Under the pieces are notes generated by a model, which saw nothing but the letters and a program-made list of their open reading frames with translations, searched no databases and was not told where the DNA came from. From Thinopyrum elongatum (Eukaryota > Streptophyta > Magnoliopsida > Poales > Poaceae), in the NCBI GenBank assembly GCA_011799875.1, contig CM022297.1, forward strand, positions 517,874,929 to 517,938,928: a stretch of DNA of 64,000 nucleotides. The letters run 5' to 3'. Position 1 is the stretch's first letter. Every line of letters starts with the position of its first letter. The position numbers were made by a program, and so were the translations under genes. Below, piece by piece: positions 35,126 through 44,843 of the stretch.

Positions 35126-35190
35126 TTAGACCTATCTTTTTGCGTATGCGTTTAACTGATATGCTTAAAATGCCTCCTTATGCTTAGTAT

Positions 35191-35825
35191 ATGAAAGATA
35201 TTATTACAAATAAAAGAAAGATACCGGAAGCTGAAATTTCCACCATGCTTGTTAATTACACTTTTAAGGGTGGAATACCAAAGAAACTTGGGGATCCAGG
35301 AGTACCAACTATACCATGCTTCGTTAAAAGAAACTATGTTAAAACTGCTTTATGTGATCTTGGAGCCGGTGTTAGTGTTATGCCTTTCTCTTTATATCGT
35401 AGACTTGAATTGAATAAGTTGACACCTACTAAAATCTCTTTGCAAATGGCTGATAAATCAACTGCTATACCCATCGGTATTGTGAGGATGTGCCTGTTGT
35501 GGTTGCAAACGTTACTATCTTAACGGACTTTGTTATTCTTGATATTCCTGAGGACGACAGTATGTCGATTATCCTGGGTAGACCTTTTTTGAATATCGCA
35601 GGGGCTGTTATTGATTGCAATAAAGGCAATGTCACTTTTCATGTTAATGGTAATGAGCATACGGTACACTTTCCAAAGAAACAACCTCAAGTTCATAGTA
35701 TCAACTCTATTGGAAAAAATTTAACTATTACTATCGGAGGTTTTGAATTCCCTCTTCCTACTGTCAAAAAGAAATATGATATTCTTATTGTTGTGGACAT
35801 GCATATCCCCGTTGAGGTAACCTAG
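35191..35825 (+). pseudogene. R4 retropepsin-like aspartic protease region, frameshifted
   Basis: Contains ALCDLGAGVSVMPFSLYRRL, where DLGA occupies the place of the catalytic D[ST]G, and later SMSIILGRPFLNIAGAVID with the ILGRPFL of retropepsins. In many Athila-type elements DLGA is the normal form, so it need not be a mutation. A single-base shift near 35490 moves the second half into another frame. A TAG at about 35187 separates this part from gag. Confidence 0.8.
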
Positions 35826-36119
35826 TGTTATTCGAAAATTCTCCGGTTTCATGTCATTTGGAAGAAGTTTGTTAATAAGACTTGATCAACCTTGTTAATG
35901 GATTCCTTTTGATGGCATGAGATGGATGAATCTAGAAGGCACAACTTTCTGTACCTACTTTTTACGTCCTGTTATTTAAATTAAATAAAGCAAAATTAGT
36001 ATTTTCTGTCTGTTTTCTAAATTATCCGTGAAATAAAAAATGTCCTGAAAATAAAAATTCTCCAAATACCCTGAAAATTTAGTATGGTTTTTTATAGAAT
36101 ATTTTAGAATTTCTGGCAT

Positions 36120-36240
36120 TGAGAACACACCAGGGGGACCCACCACCTGTCCACAAGGGTGGAGGGCGCGCCCTACCCCCCTGGGCACGCCCCCCGACCT
36201 TGTGGGTCCCACGTGGTCCCCCTCCACATATTTCAGCACC
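36120..36240 (+). promoter_or_regulatory. R4 internal promoter-like module resembling the LTR core
   Basis: GTCCACAAGGGTGG, GGCGCGCCC, CCCCCTGGGC and CTTGTGGG form a GC-rich inverted repeat followed by CCACATATTTC. This has the same order as in the R4 LTRs and in reverse in the R2 LTR. It lies upstream of the accessory frame at 36600-36879. Confidence 0.45.
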
Positions 36241-36599
36241 CATCCACTTCGTCTTCCTCCATAAAAAAATCATCCTCTTTAGCTCAACCTCGTGTTCTTG
36301 CTCATTTTGCTGCCATTTTCGATCTCCTTGTGTAAAGCTCCATTTGCAAAACTGTTATGGGGGATTGTTCTTCGGTATGTGACTCCTCCAATGGTTCAAT
36401 TAGTTTTTGTCCTAGTGCTTTATTCATTGCAAATTTTTGCTGCTGTGGTGACCCTTTTCTTGAGCATGCATGTCAAATTTATATGGTCCAAAGTAGTTTT
36501 GATGCATGATATAGCCTCGAGGCACTTGTAGGAGTTGTTGCTATCAATTTTGTTGAGTTTGGTTCACTTTTATTTTGAGTTACTAAAATTCAGAAAATT

Positions 36600-36879
36600 T
36601 TCAGAGGAAGAAAATGATGAGGAGATTGTTGAGAGGCTCTTCGAGCCGGGGTTCAAAGGAAAAAAGACTTATTTATAACCTGGCAGGTACTTCGTTATGC
36701 CCGAGGACATACACGCTTACTGGGAGGGGACGCGATCCCCAGCTCCTGAGCCAGAGCCATCACCTGATCCATATAATGAGTCTATTTATCAGTGGGAGCC
36801 GCAGGAGCTCGCTAACCAATGGAATCCCCAGGATCCTCCTCAGTACACCGGAGAGAACCACTTTGATCCATTGCCTTAG
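36600..36879 (+). pseudogene. R4 accessory open frame, acidic Trp/Pro-rich, unknown function
   Basis: After an acidic stretch (EEENDEEIVERLFEPGFKG) comes a TAA at about 36675. A 60-codon frame (36697-36879) then follows with MPEDIHAYWEGTRSPAPEP and YQWEPQELANQWNPQDPPQY. It sits where Athila-type elements keep an extra ORF (env-like position), but no membrane segment is present. I recognise no function. Confidence 0.4.
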
Positions 36880-38961
36880 ACCAACTTAGGCCAAAAGCCT
36901 AAGCTTGGGGGAGTACGTATTTCTCACCGACATTGCATTCATGTTCACACACTCATTCTAGTTGTCGGTGTTCATAATTTTTCATTGTATTATCCATGTT
37001 AGTCTATTTCTTTTTCCCTCTTTCTTCTTGAGTGTTTGAAAACCTTTGAGAAAAAAAATTGGTTGTAGCTTAGTTTACTTTCCATGCTTAGTTGTAGTAT
37101 TAAAGAAAACTCAAAAAGATTTCTCGTTCTTCTTTTACTTGTTGGGAGCTTTCCCGTGTAGATAGTTTTTCTTGTTCTTGTTTTACTTTCTTCAGAAAAA
37201 CAAAAACCCCAAAATCATTTCAATATGTTTCTTTGAAATTCTTTTCTTTTCTTTGGGGCCGAGGAGAGAAGACCACGATGAAAATGTTGAGTGGCTCTCA
37301 TATGCATTATTGTTGATCTAACAAAGAGCCCATATTACCTTGTCTTCTCCTTTGAATAAATGTTTGTAGATTCCAGCTTAGTCCAATGCACGTGCACTAT
37401 TATTATTATTCACATCATTCGGTCGTGTAAGTGAAAGGCAATAATGACGATATATGATGAAATGATTGAGATGAGGAGAAGCTGTTATGAACTCGACCTA
37501 TTTTGTTTTTGTAAATATGATTAGTTCATCGATCTTGATTCAGCCTATTATGAATGAAACATGTTTGCAATGACAATTAGAGATTATAGTTATTCATGCC
37601 ATGCTTAATTAGCTAGGAGTTTATAATGGTTTACCTTGCGTGCCAACATTCTTTTAAAATGGTTGTGATGGAGTATGATAGGATGGTATCCTCCTTTGAA
37701 TGATTCGAGTGGCTTGACTTGGCACATGTTTACGCATGTAGTTGAAACAAGATCAACATAGCCTCCACGATATTTATGTTCATGGTGATTTATATCCTAT
37801 TCATGCTTGCATTCAATGATTGGTTAATCACAATGCATGTTTATGATTGCTGTCGCTCTCTAGTTGGTCACTTCCCAGTCTTTTTCTAGCCTTCACTTGT
37901 ACTAAGCGGGAATACTGCTTGTACATCCACTTCTATAAACCCAAAGTTGTTCCATATGAGTCCACCATACCTTCCTATATGCGGTATTTACCTGCCGTTC
38001 CAAGTAAATTTGCATATGCCAAACTCTAAACCTTCAAAAGATAAACTGTTTTGTATGCCCGAATCGCTCATGTACCAACTAGGGCTGTCAGTATCTTCCA
38101 TGCTAGGTGGGTTATTCTCATGATGAGTGGACTCCGCTCATCATTCACGAGAAAATGGCTGGTAATTGGGATGCCCAGTCCTATGATCAAAAGATCAGAA
38201 ACAAAATTTCAAATAATTAAACAAAACTCCCCTAGGATTGTTGATTGTACGGACGGTACCCATTGTTTTGGACCAGCCGTGGAGTGTGATTGTTGGTGGA
38301 GGGGGAGTAAAAACTTTACCATTCTGTTTGGGAACCGCCTATAATGTATGTAGCATGGAAGATATTGAGATCTCTTGGTTGTTATGTTGACAATGAAAGC
38401 ATACCGCACAAAATTATATTCATCTCTGTTTTAAAAACTCGAGCTCTGGCACCTCTGCAAATCCTTGCTTCCCTCTGCAAAGGGCCTATCTATTTACTTT
38501 TATGTTGAGTCATCATCCTCTTATAAAAAGCACCAGTTAGAGAGCACCACTGTCATTTATATGCTTTGTTATTAATTGATATTGAGTATGACTGTGACTG
38601 GATCTCTTTTACCATGAATTACAATGTCTAGTCAGTCCTTGATCTTCAGGGGTGCTCTGCATTTATGTTTTGCGGTCTCAGAAAGGGCTAGCGAGATACC
38701 ATCTTGTTATATCATATCGTGATTGTTTTGAAAAATTGTTGTCATCCGAGATTTATTATTATTACTCTCTAGTTGATTATGTCATTGATATGAGTAAATG
38801 TGAGACCTAAATGTTATTGTGAATATGGTTAGTTCATAATCTTTGCTGAAAAATTGAATACTTGCTTTACATATTTGCAACAAGATCAAACAGAGTTTGT
38901 AAAAGTTTTTCTTTATCACTTTCAGTTTATCAACTGAATTGCTTGGGACAAGCAATGGGTT
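36880..38961 (+). other. R4 non-coding region before the 3' LTR
   Basis: No protein is recognised. It holds a second copy of the polypurine-tract sequence AAGCTTGGGGGAGT at 36901-36914, 2 kb before the real one. Confidence 0.7.
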
Positions 38962-38975
38962 AAGCTTGGGGGAGT
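38962..38975 (+). other. R4 polypurine tract
   Basis: AAGCTTGGGGGAGT directly abuts the 3' LTR start TGATACGT, as needed for plus-strand priming. Confidence 0.85.
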
Positions 38976-40378
38976 TGATACGTCTCCATCGTATCTACTT
39001 TTCCAAACTCTTTTGCCCTTGTTTTGGACTCTAATTTGCATGATTTGAATGGAACTAACCCGGAATGACGCTGTTTTCAGCAGAATTGCCATGGTGTTAT
39101 TTTTGTGCAGAAATAAAAGTTCTCGGAATGACCTGAAACTTCAAGGAGATCATTTTTCGAATTAATAAAAAATATTGGCGAAAGAATCAACAGAAGGGGG
39201 CCCACACCATGTCCACAAGGGTGGGAGGCGCGCCCACCCCCTAGGGCGTGCCATCCATCCTTGTGGGCCCCCTGGACCTCCACCGACCTCAATTCCAACT
39301 CCATATATTCACGTTCGGGGAGAAAAAAATCAGAGAGAAGGATTCATCGCATTTTACGATACGGAGCCGCCGCCACCTCCTGTTCTTCCTCGGGAGATCA
39401 GATCCGGAGTCCGTTCAGGGCTCCGGAGAGGGGAAATCATTGCCATCGTATCATCAACCATCCTCCATCACCAATTTCATGATGCTCACCGCCGTGCGTG
39501 AGTAATTCTATCATAGGCTTGCTGAACGGTGATGGGTTGGATGAGATCTATCATGTAATCAAGTTAGTTTTGTTAGGGTTTGATCCCTAGTATCCATTAT
39601 GTTCTAAGATTGATGTTGCTATGACTTTGCTATGCCTAATGCTTGTCACTAGGGCCCGAGTGCCATGATTTCAGATCTGAACCTATTATGTTTTCATGAA
39701 TATATTTGTGTTCTTGATCCTATCTTGCAAGTTATAGTCACCTACTACGTGTTATGATCCGGCAACCCCGGAGTGACAATAGTCGGGACCACTCCCGGTG
39801 ATGACTGTAGTTTGAGGAGTTCATGTATTCACTAAGTGCTAATGCTTTGGTCCGGTTCTCTATTAAAAGGAGGCCTTAATATCCCTTAGTTTCCAATAGG
39901 ACCCCGCTGCCACGGGAGGGTAGGACAAAAGATGTCATGCAAGTTCTTTTCCATAAGCACGTATGACTATATTCGGAATGCATGCCTACATTATATTGAT
40001 GAATTGGAGCTAGTTCTGTATCACCCTATGTTATAACTGTTGCATGATGAATGCCATCCGACATAATTATCCATCATTGATCCATTGCCTACGAGCTTTT
40101 CACATATTGATCTTTTCTTTGTTACTTTTCCATTGCCACTGTTACAATTGCTACAAAACTGCTACTGTTACTTTTGCCACCGTTACCGTTACTTCCATAC
40201 TACTTTGCTACTAAATACTTTGTTGCAGATATTAAGTCTTTCAGCTGTGGTTGAATTGGCAACTCAGCTGCTAATACTTGAGAATATTCTTTGGCTCCCC
40301 TTGTGTCGAATCAATAAATTTGGGTTGAATACTCTACCCTCGAAAACTGTTGCGATCCCCTATACTTATGGGTTTTCA
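38976..40378 (+). repeat. R4 3' LTR
   Basis: 1403 bp, alignable over its full length with the 5' LTR. It ends GGGTTTTCA and is followed by TTCGT. Confidence 0.95.
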
Positions 40379-40916
40379 TTCGTATAACCAACCGGGACTA
40401 AAGATCATCCTACATAAACCCTTCGTCGAGCCCGAGCTCTCTGTTCTTTTCCTTTCCTCTCGTCTCTGTTTTCTTCCTCTCCTCTCGAGCTCATCCTCCA
40501 TTTTTGCCAAAATTTGTCAAGATTTGAAGGCACCCCATCCATCCAAGTGATCACAAAGGTTAGCAACTTTCTCCTTTCATCTCTCATTGCTAGATTAGCT
40601 CTTGCAATGCTCTATAAGTATAGTGATTTGTGGGTTTTAGTTTGGGAGGAATTATATGTGGTAGTTTATTTGATTTATATGCAATTTGAGCTCAAAATAA
40701 CTCTTAGTTTGCATATGTAGGTGTGGTTTACTTAGTGCCTTCCCGTCTCCATCCTAACCACCGTCGATTGCTCGCACCGTCCCGTCACCGGCACCACCTT
40801 CTGGTGAGCCTCTTGTTCTTATCTTTTTTATATAAAAATTTTCATGTTTGTGTGATTTAGATATATGTTACTTGTATAATTTTCTTACCCGTACGTTGTT
40901 TGTTATACGTAGTGTC

Positions 40917-41361
40917 ATGGTTTTGATATCCGTCCCCATCGGCCCTCGTCCGGTTTATGATTCGGATGTGGTATATTCTCTTTTATAACTATTTGTTGCA
41001 TTTCGTGTTTATGACAAATTATGCCCATCAAGTTGACATAGATATTTTTATCTAGGAGGTATGTGAACCGGGAATTCCAACCGACCCTATTGTCGAGAGG
41101 TTAAATTTAGTTGAAAAATAAAACAAGTATTTGAAAGAAAAATTGAAAAGAATTGAGGATGAGAAGATGGAATTGGAGTTGCATGTTGCCGATGTCGTCG
41201 ATGATCGCAAGATCAAGATGGAGAAAATGTGCTTGAAGATTAGAAAGATTAGAAAATAGGCCATTGATAGTGAGGCTTGGTATCATTATGTTGTTGGATC
41301 AATTGTTACCTTAGTTGCGATCTTGATCGCATTTGTTGTTGCATTTAAATGCTTTAGCTAG
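40917..41361 (+). pseudogene. C2 small gene: coiled-coil protein with C-terminal membrane segment, two exons, broken
   Basis: Exon 1 (40917-40970) encodes MVLISVPIGPRPVYDSDV. A GTATAT donor follows at 40971 and a TATCTAG acceptor ends at 41055. Exon 2 (41056-41361) encodes EVCEPGIPTDPIVERLNLV, a charged heptad-like helix (KYLKEKLKRIEDEKMELEL), and WYHYVVGSIVTLVAILIAF, a membrane segment close to the C-terminus. Two in-frame stops (TAA near 41120, TAG near 41259) disable it. The same gene is found in C3 at 44226-44671 in the same place before TNP2. The predicted protein would be tail-anchored, about 119 residues. Its function is unknown to me. Confidence 0.7.
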
Positions 41362-41453
41362 AGAGTTTGTATGTTGTTTTATGAGAATAAGTGTGTATGA
41401 ACTTTATGTATGAACTTGTATTAATTTGGTCTTTTCGGTGCTGTGTAATGAAG

Positions 41454-43535
41454 ATGAGCCGACAATGGATGTACGATGACCGATGCTCTCCCCAGTTCGT
41501 TAATGGTGTGCATACTTTTCTGCTTGCGGCTGAGGCAAACAAGCGGGCGGATGGTTTTATGCCTTGTCCATGTGCTGGCTGTAAGAATGATCACAATTAC
41601 TCTAACTCAAGAACCATTCACTGGCACCTGTTTGAGTCCGGTTTCATGCCCCACTATAATGTTTGGACCAAGCATGGAGAAAGAGGGGTTATGATGGAAG
41701 ACAGTGAGGAAGAACAGGACGACGACAGCTATCCTGGCCATAGGTTTCCTGAATACGATGGTACAACAATGAGGGAAGAATCTGAGCCGGCAATGCGGGA
41801 AGAAGCTGAAGAAGAGGCATCAGATGAGCCCGTTGATGATCTAGGTCAGGCCATTGCCGATGCAAAGAGAAACTGCGCAAGTGAAAAGGAGAGGCTGAAG
41901 TTGCAGCGCATGTTAGATGATCACAAGAAATTGTTGTACCCAAATTGCGAAGCTGACAAGAAAAAGCTGGGCACCACACTGGAATTGCTGCAATGGAAGG
42001 CAGAGAATGGTGTATCTGACAAGGGATTTGGAAACTTGCTGATAATGTTAAAGAAGATGCTTCCAAAGGACAACGAATTGCCCGAGAGTACATACGAAGC
42101 AAAGAAGGTAGTCTGCCCTCTAGGATTAGAGGTGCAGAAGATACATGCATGCCCTAATGACTGCATCCTCTACCGCGGTGAGTACAAGGATTTGAACGCA
42201 TGCTCGATATGCGGTGCCTTGCGCTATAAGATCGGCCGCGATGACCCTGGTGATGTCGAGGACGAGCGCCCCAAGAAGAAGATTCCTGCCAAGGTGATGT
42301 GGTATGCTCCTATAATACCACGGTTGAAACGTTTGTTGCAAAACAAAGAGCATGCCAAGTTGATGCGATGGCACAAAGAGGACCGTAAGAAAGACGGGAA
42401 GTTGAGAGTGCCCGCTGACGGGTCGCAGTGGAGAAAAATCAAGAGGAAGTGGAGGGACTTTGCAGATGATGCAAGGAACATATGGTTTGGTCTAAGCGCA
42501 GATGGCATTAATCCATCTGGGAGCAGAGCAGCAATCATAGCACCTGGCCTGTGACTCTATGTATGTATAACCTTCCTCCTTGGTTGTGCATGAAGCGGAA
42601 GTTCATTATGATGCCAGTGCTCATCCAAGGCCCTAAGCAACCCGGCAAGGACATTGATGTGTACCTAAGGCCATTAGTTGAAGAACTCTTATAGCTGTGG
42701 AATGGAAAAGGTGTACGTGCGTGGGATGAGCTCGATCAGGAAGAATTTGACCTACATGTGTTGCTATTTGTGACCATCAATGATTGGCCTGCTCTCAGTA
42801 ACCTTTCAGGACAGACAAACAAGGGATACCGCGCATGAACACACTATTTGGATGATACCGACAGTATATATTTGGATAATTGTAAGAAGAATGTGTACTT
42901 GGGACATCGTCGATTTCTTCTGAGCAGGCATCCCGTAAGAAAGAAAGGAAAGCATTTCAAAGGTGAGGCAGATCACCGGACGAAGCCTCGCCACCGTACT
43001 GGTGATGATGTACATGATATGGTCAAGGATTTGAAGGTAATATTTGGAAAGTGTCCTGGCGGACAATCTGTTCCGAATGACGCTGACGGACACGCACCCA
43101 TGTGGAAGAAGAAATCTATATTTTGGGACCTACCCTATTGGAAAGACCTAGAGGTCCGCTCTGCAATCGACGTGATGCACGTGACGAAGAATCTTTGCGT
43201 GATCCTGCTTGGCTTCTTGGGCGTGTATGGGAAGACAAAAGATACACCGGAGGCACGCGAGGACCAGCAACGTATGCACGGAAAAGACGGCATACATCAG
43301 GGTCATGCCAGCTACGCTCTTACCAAAGAAGAGAAGGAAATCTTCTTTGAATGCCTGCTCAGTATGAAGGTCCCGTCTGGCTTCTTGTTGAATATAAAGG
43401 GAATAATAAATGTGGCAGAGAAAAAGTTCCAGAACCTAAAGTCTCATGACTGCCACGTGATTATGACGCAACTGCTTCCGGTTGCATTGAGGGGGCTTCT
43501 ACCGGAAAACGTTCAATTAGCCATTGTGAAGCTAT
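41454..43535 (+). pseudogene. C2 TNP2 transposase, frameshifted and cut by C3
   Basis: The start at 41454 (MSRQWMYDDR) follows an acceptor-like TGAAG and matches the C3 start; the longer upstream frame is a chance extension. The N-terminal transposase-associated domain (residues 1-75) has the Cys pattern CPCAGC and HLFESGFMPHYNVWTKHGE. Then comes an acidic linker, a KVMWYAPIIPRLKRL segment and the TNP2 core. The frame is open for 366 codons to 42554, where a one-base loss near 42520 shifts it. Further stops lie at about 42692 and 42837. The core continues through VMHVTKNLCVILLGF to LPENVQLAIVKL, where C3 interrupts it at 43536. The DUF4218 and DUF4216 parts are missing. Confidence 0.9.
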
Positions 43536-43830
43536 CACTAGTAGAAAACAGGGCTTTGGTCCAGGCCAGCCCAGCCCATTAGTCCCGGTTCAGTCAGGAA
43601 CCAGGACACATGGGGGCATACGTCCCGGTTCGTGCGCCCAGGGGGCCGGCCGGGACTCGTGGGGCATTGGTCCCGGTTCGTCTGGACCCTTTGGTCCCGG
43701 TTCCAGACACGAACCGGGACCAATGGGCCTCGCTCCTGGCCCACATCCATTGGTCCCGGTTCGTGGCTGGAATCGGGACCAAAGGGTGGCCTTTAGTCCC
43801 GGTTCCAACCACGAACCGGGACCAATGTTG
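43536..43830 (+). repeat. C3 5' terminal and subterminal palindromic repeats
   Basis: CACTA end followed by at least five TGGTCCCGGTTCGTG-type units and their complements (CACGAACCGGGACCA). Neighbouring units are inverted and can pair. These are the expected binding sites of the element's second protein. Confidence 0.85.
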
Positions 43831-43834
43831 TGCC

Positions 43835-43842
43835 TATATATA
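43835..43842 (+). promoter_or_regulatory. TATA box of the C3 transposase unit
   Basis: GCCTATATATACCCCTC directly follows the last subterminal palindrome. A leader and a splice donor (CGTGGTGAGCC, about 44108) come next. Confidence 0.6.
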
Positions 43843-44225
43843 CCCCTCGCCCGTGAGCAGAGCACTCCACTGCTCTGTTTTTTTCTGGCCGGCGAGGGGA
43901 GGGGTTTGTGGTGCTCTAGCTCACCTCCTATGCACATGAGGTGTTCGATGAAATGCCCGAGCAACACTACTTAAGCTTTCTCCTCTCCAAACTCGACCTT
44001 CAAGCTCCATTTTCCTCAAGATTTGTCTAGGTTTAGCGGTCCGTCACGTCCTGTCCCCGTCTTCACCGCCGTCGATCGCCCGCGCCAATCTCGTCGCCGG
44101 CATAACCGTGGTGAGCCTCTTGTTCTTATCTTCTTTCTAAAAGAAAAAAATTCTTACTTGTATGATTTAGATAGATACTTGTCTAATTTTCTTACTTTTA
44201 TTATTGTTTGTTATTATATAGTGCG

Positions 44226-44671
44226 ATGGTTTTGGTATCCGCCCCCGTCGGCCCTCGTCTTGTCTATGATTCGGATGTGGTATATATTATATTTTATAAC
44301 TATTTGGTTCATTTATTGTTTATGACAATTATGCCAACCAACGTGACATAGATTTTTTTATCTAGGAGGTATGTGAACCGGAAATTCCAACCGACCCTAT
44401 TGTCGAGAGGTTAAATTTAGTTGAAGAAGAAAACAATTACTTGAAAGAAAAATTGAAAAAAATTGAGTAGGAGAAGATGATATTGGAGTTGCATGTTGCG
44501 GATGTCGTCGATGATCACAAGATCAAGATGGATGCAATGCGCTTCAAGATTAGAAAGTATAGAAAATATGTCATTCATACCGAGGCTTGGTATCATTTTG
44601 CCATTGGATCAATTGTTACCTTGGTTGCGATTATGATCGCGTTTGTTGTTGCATTGAAATGTTTTACATAG
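44226..44671 (+). pseudogene. C3 small gene: coiled-coil protein with C-terminal membrane segment, two exons, one stop
   Basis: Exon 1 (44226-44279) encodes MVLVSAPVGPRLVYDSDV, then donor GTATAT and acceptor TATCTAG. Exon 2 (44366-44671) encodes EVCEPEIPTDPIVERLNLV, a coiled-coil-like charged helix and AIGSIVTLVAIMIAFVVALK, a membrane helix ending seven residues before the stop region. The two exons join in phase 0. A single TAG near 44467 replaces a Glu codon. Comparison with C2 shows the stops differ, so the ancestral frame was open. The protein would be about 119 residues, tail-anchored, and probably read from the same promoter as TNP2, perhaps through alternative splicing. No known domain is recognised. 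Confidence 0.7.
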
Positions 44672-44843
44672 TTTCAATGTATGGTTTAATTAGATGCTCT
44701 GGAGAGCTATATGTTGTTCAATGAGAACTATGTATGTACTTTGGTTTTAAGGTGATGATGAACTTCTATTAATTTGGTCACTTATCTATTCATGATGTTT
44801 TGTAATGGTTTTTTACACACTTAATTATATATAATGCATGCAG

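Larger units (their letters stand above)
31613..40378 (+). mobile_element. R4: Athila-like gypsy LTR retrotransposon, complete, non-autonomous
   Basis: Two LTRs (31613-33016 and 38976-40378) are flanked by the identical 5-bp duplication TTCGT (31608-31612 and 40379-40383). A primer binding site follows the 5' LTR and a polypurine tract precedes the 3' LTR. Coding traces are gag (33086-35125) and an aspartic protease-like part (35191-35825). No reverse transcriptase, RNase H or integrase is found in the following 3.1 kb, so it must rely on partner elements. The LTRs differ at about 50 positions by eye (about 3.5%), so the insertion is moderately old. The look is that of the Triticeae Sabrina/WHAM-like group; the exact name is unverified. 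Confidence 0.92.
31342..43535 (+). mobile_element. C2: CACTA transposon, interrupted by R4 and C3
   Basis: Starts CACTAGTAGAAAAAGGG at 31342, followed by palindromic subterminal motifs to 31612. After R4 it continues at 40384 with ACCAACCGGGACTAAAG, a leader, a small two-exon gene (40917-41361) and TNP2 (41454-43535). TNP2 stops abruptly where C3 begins, in the codons for VKL. The remaining 3' part of C2 is not seen in this window. Confidence 0.85.

Noticed and set aside
43550..43830. Repeated palindromes at the C3 start as a separate regulatory system or terminators
   Set aside because: They are the normal subterminal repeats of a CACTA element and occur at C2, C1 and the internal arrays as well.
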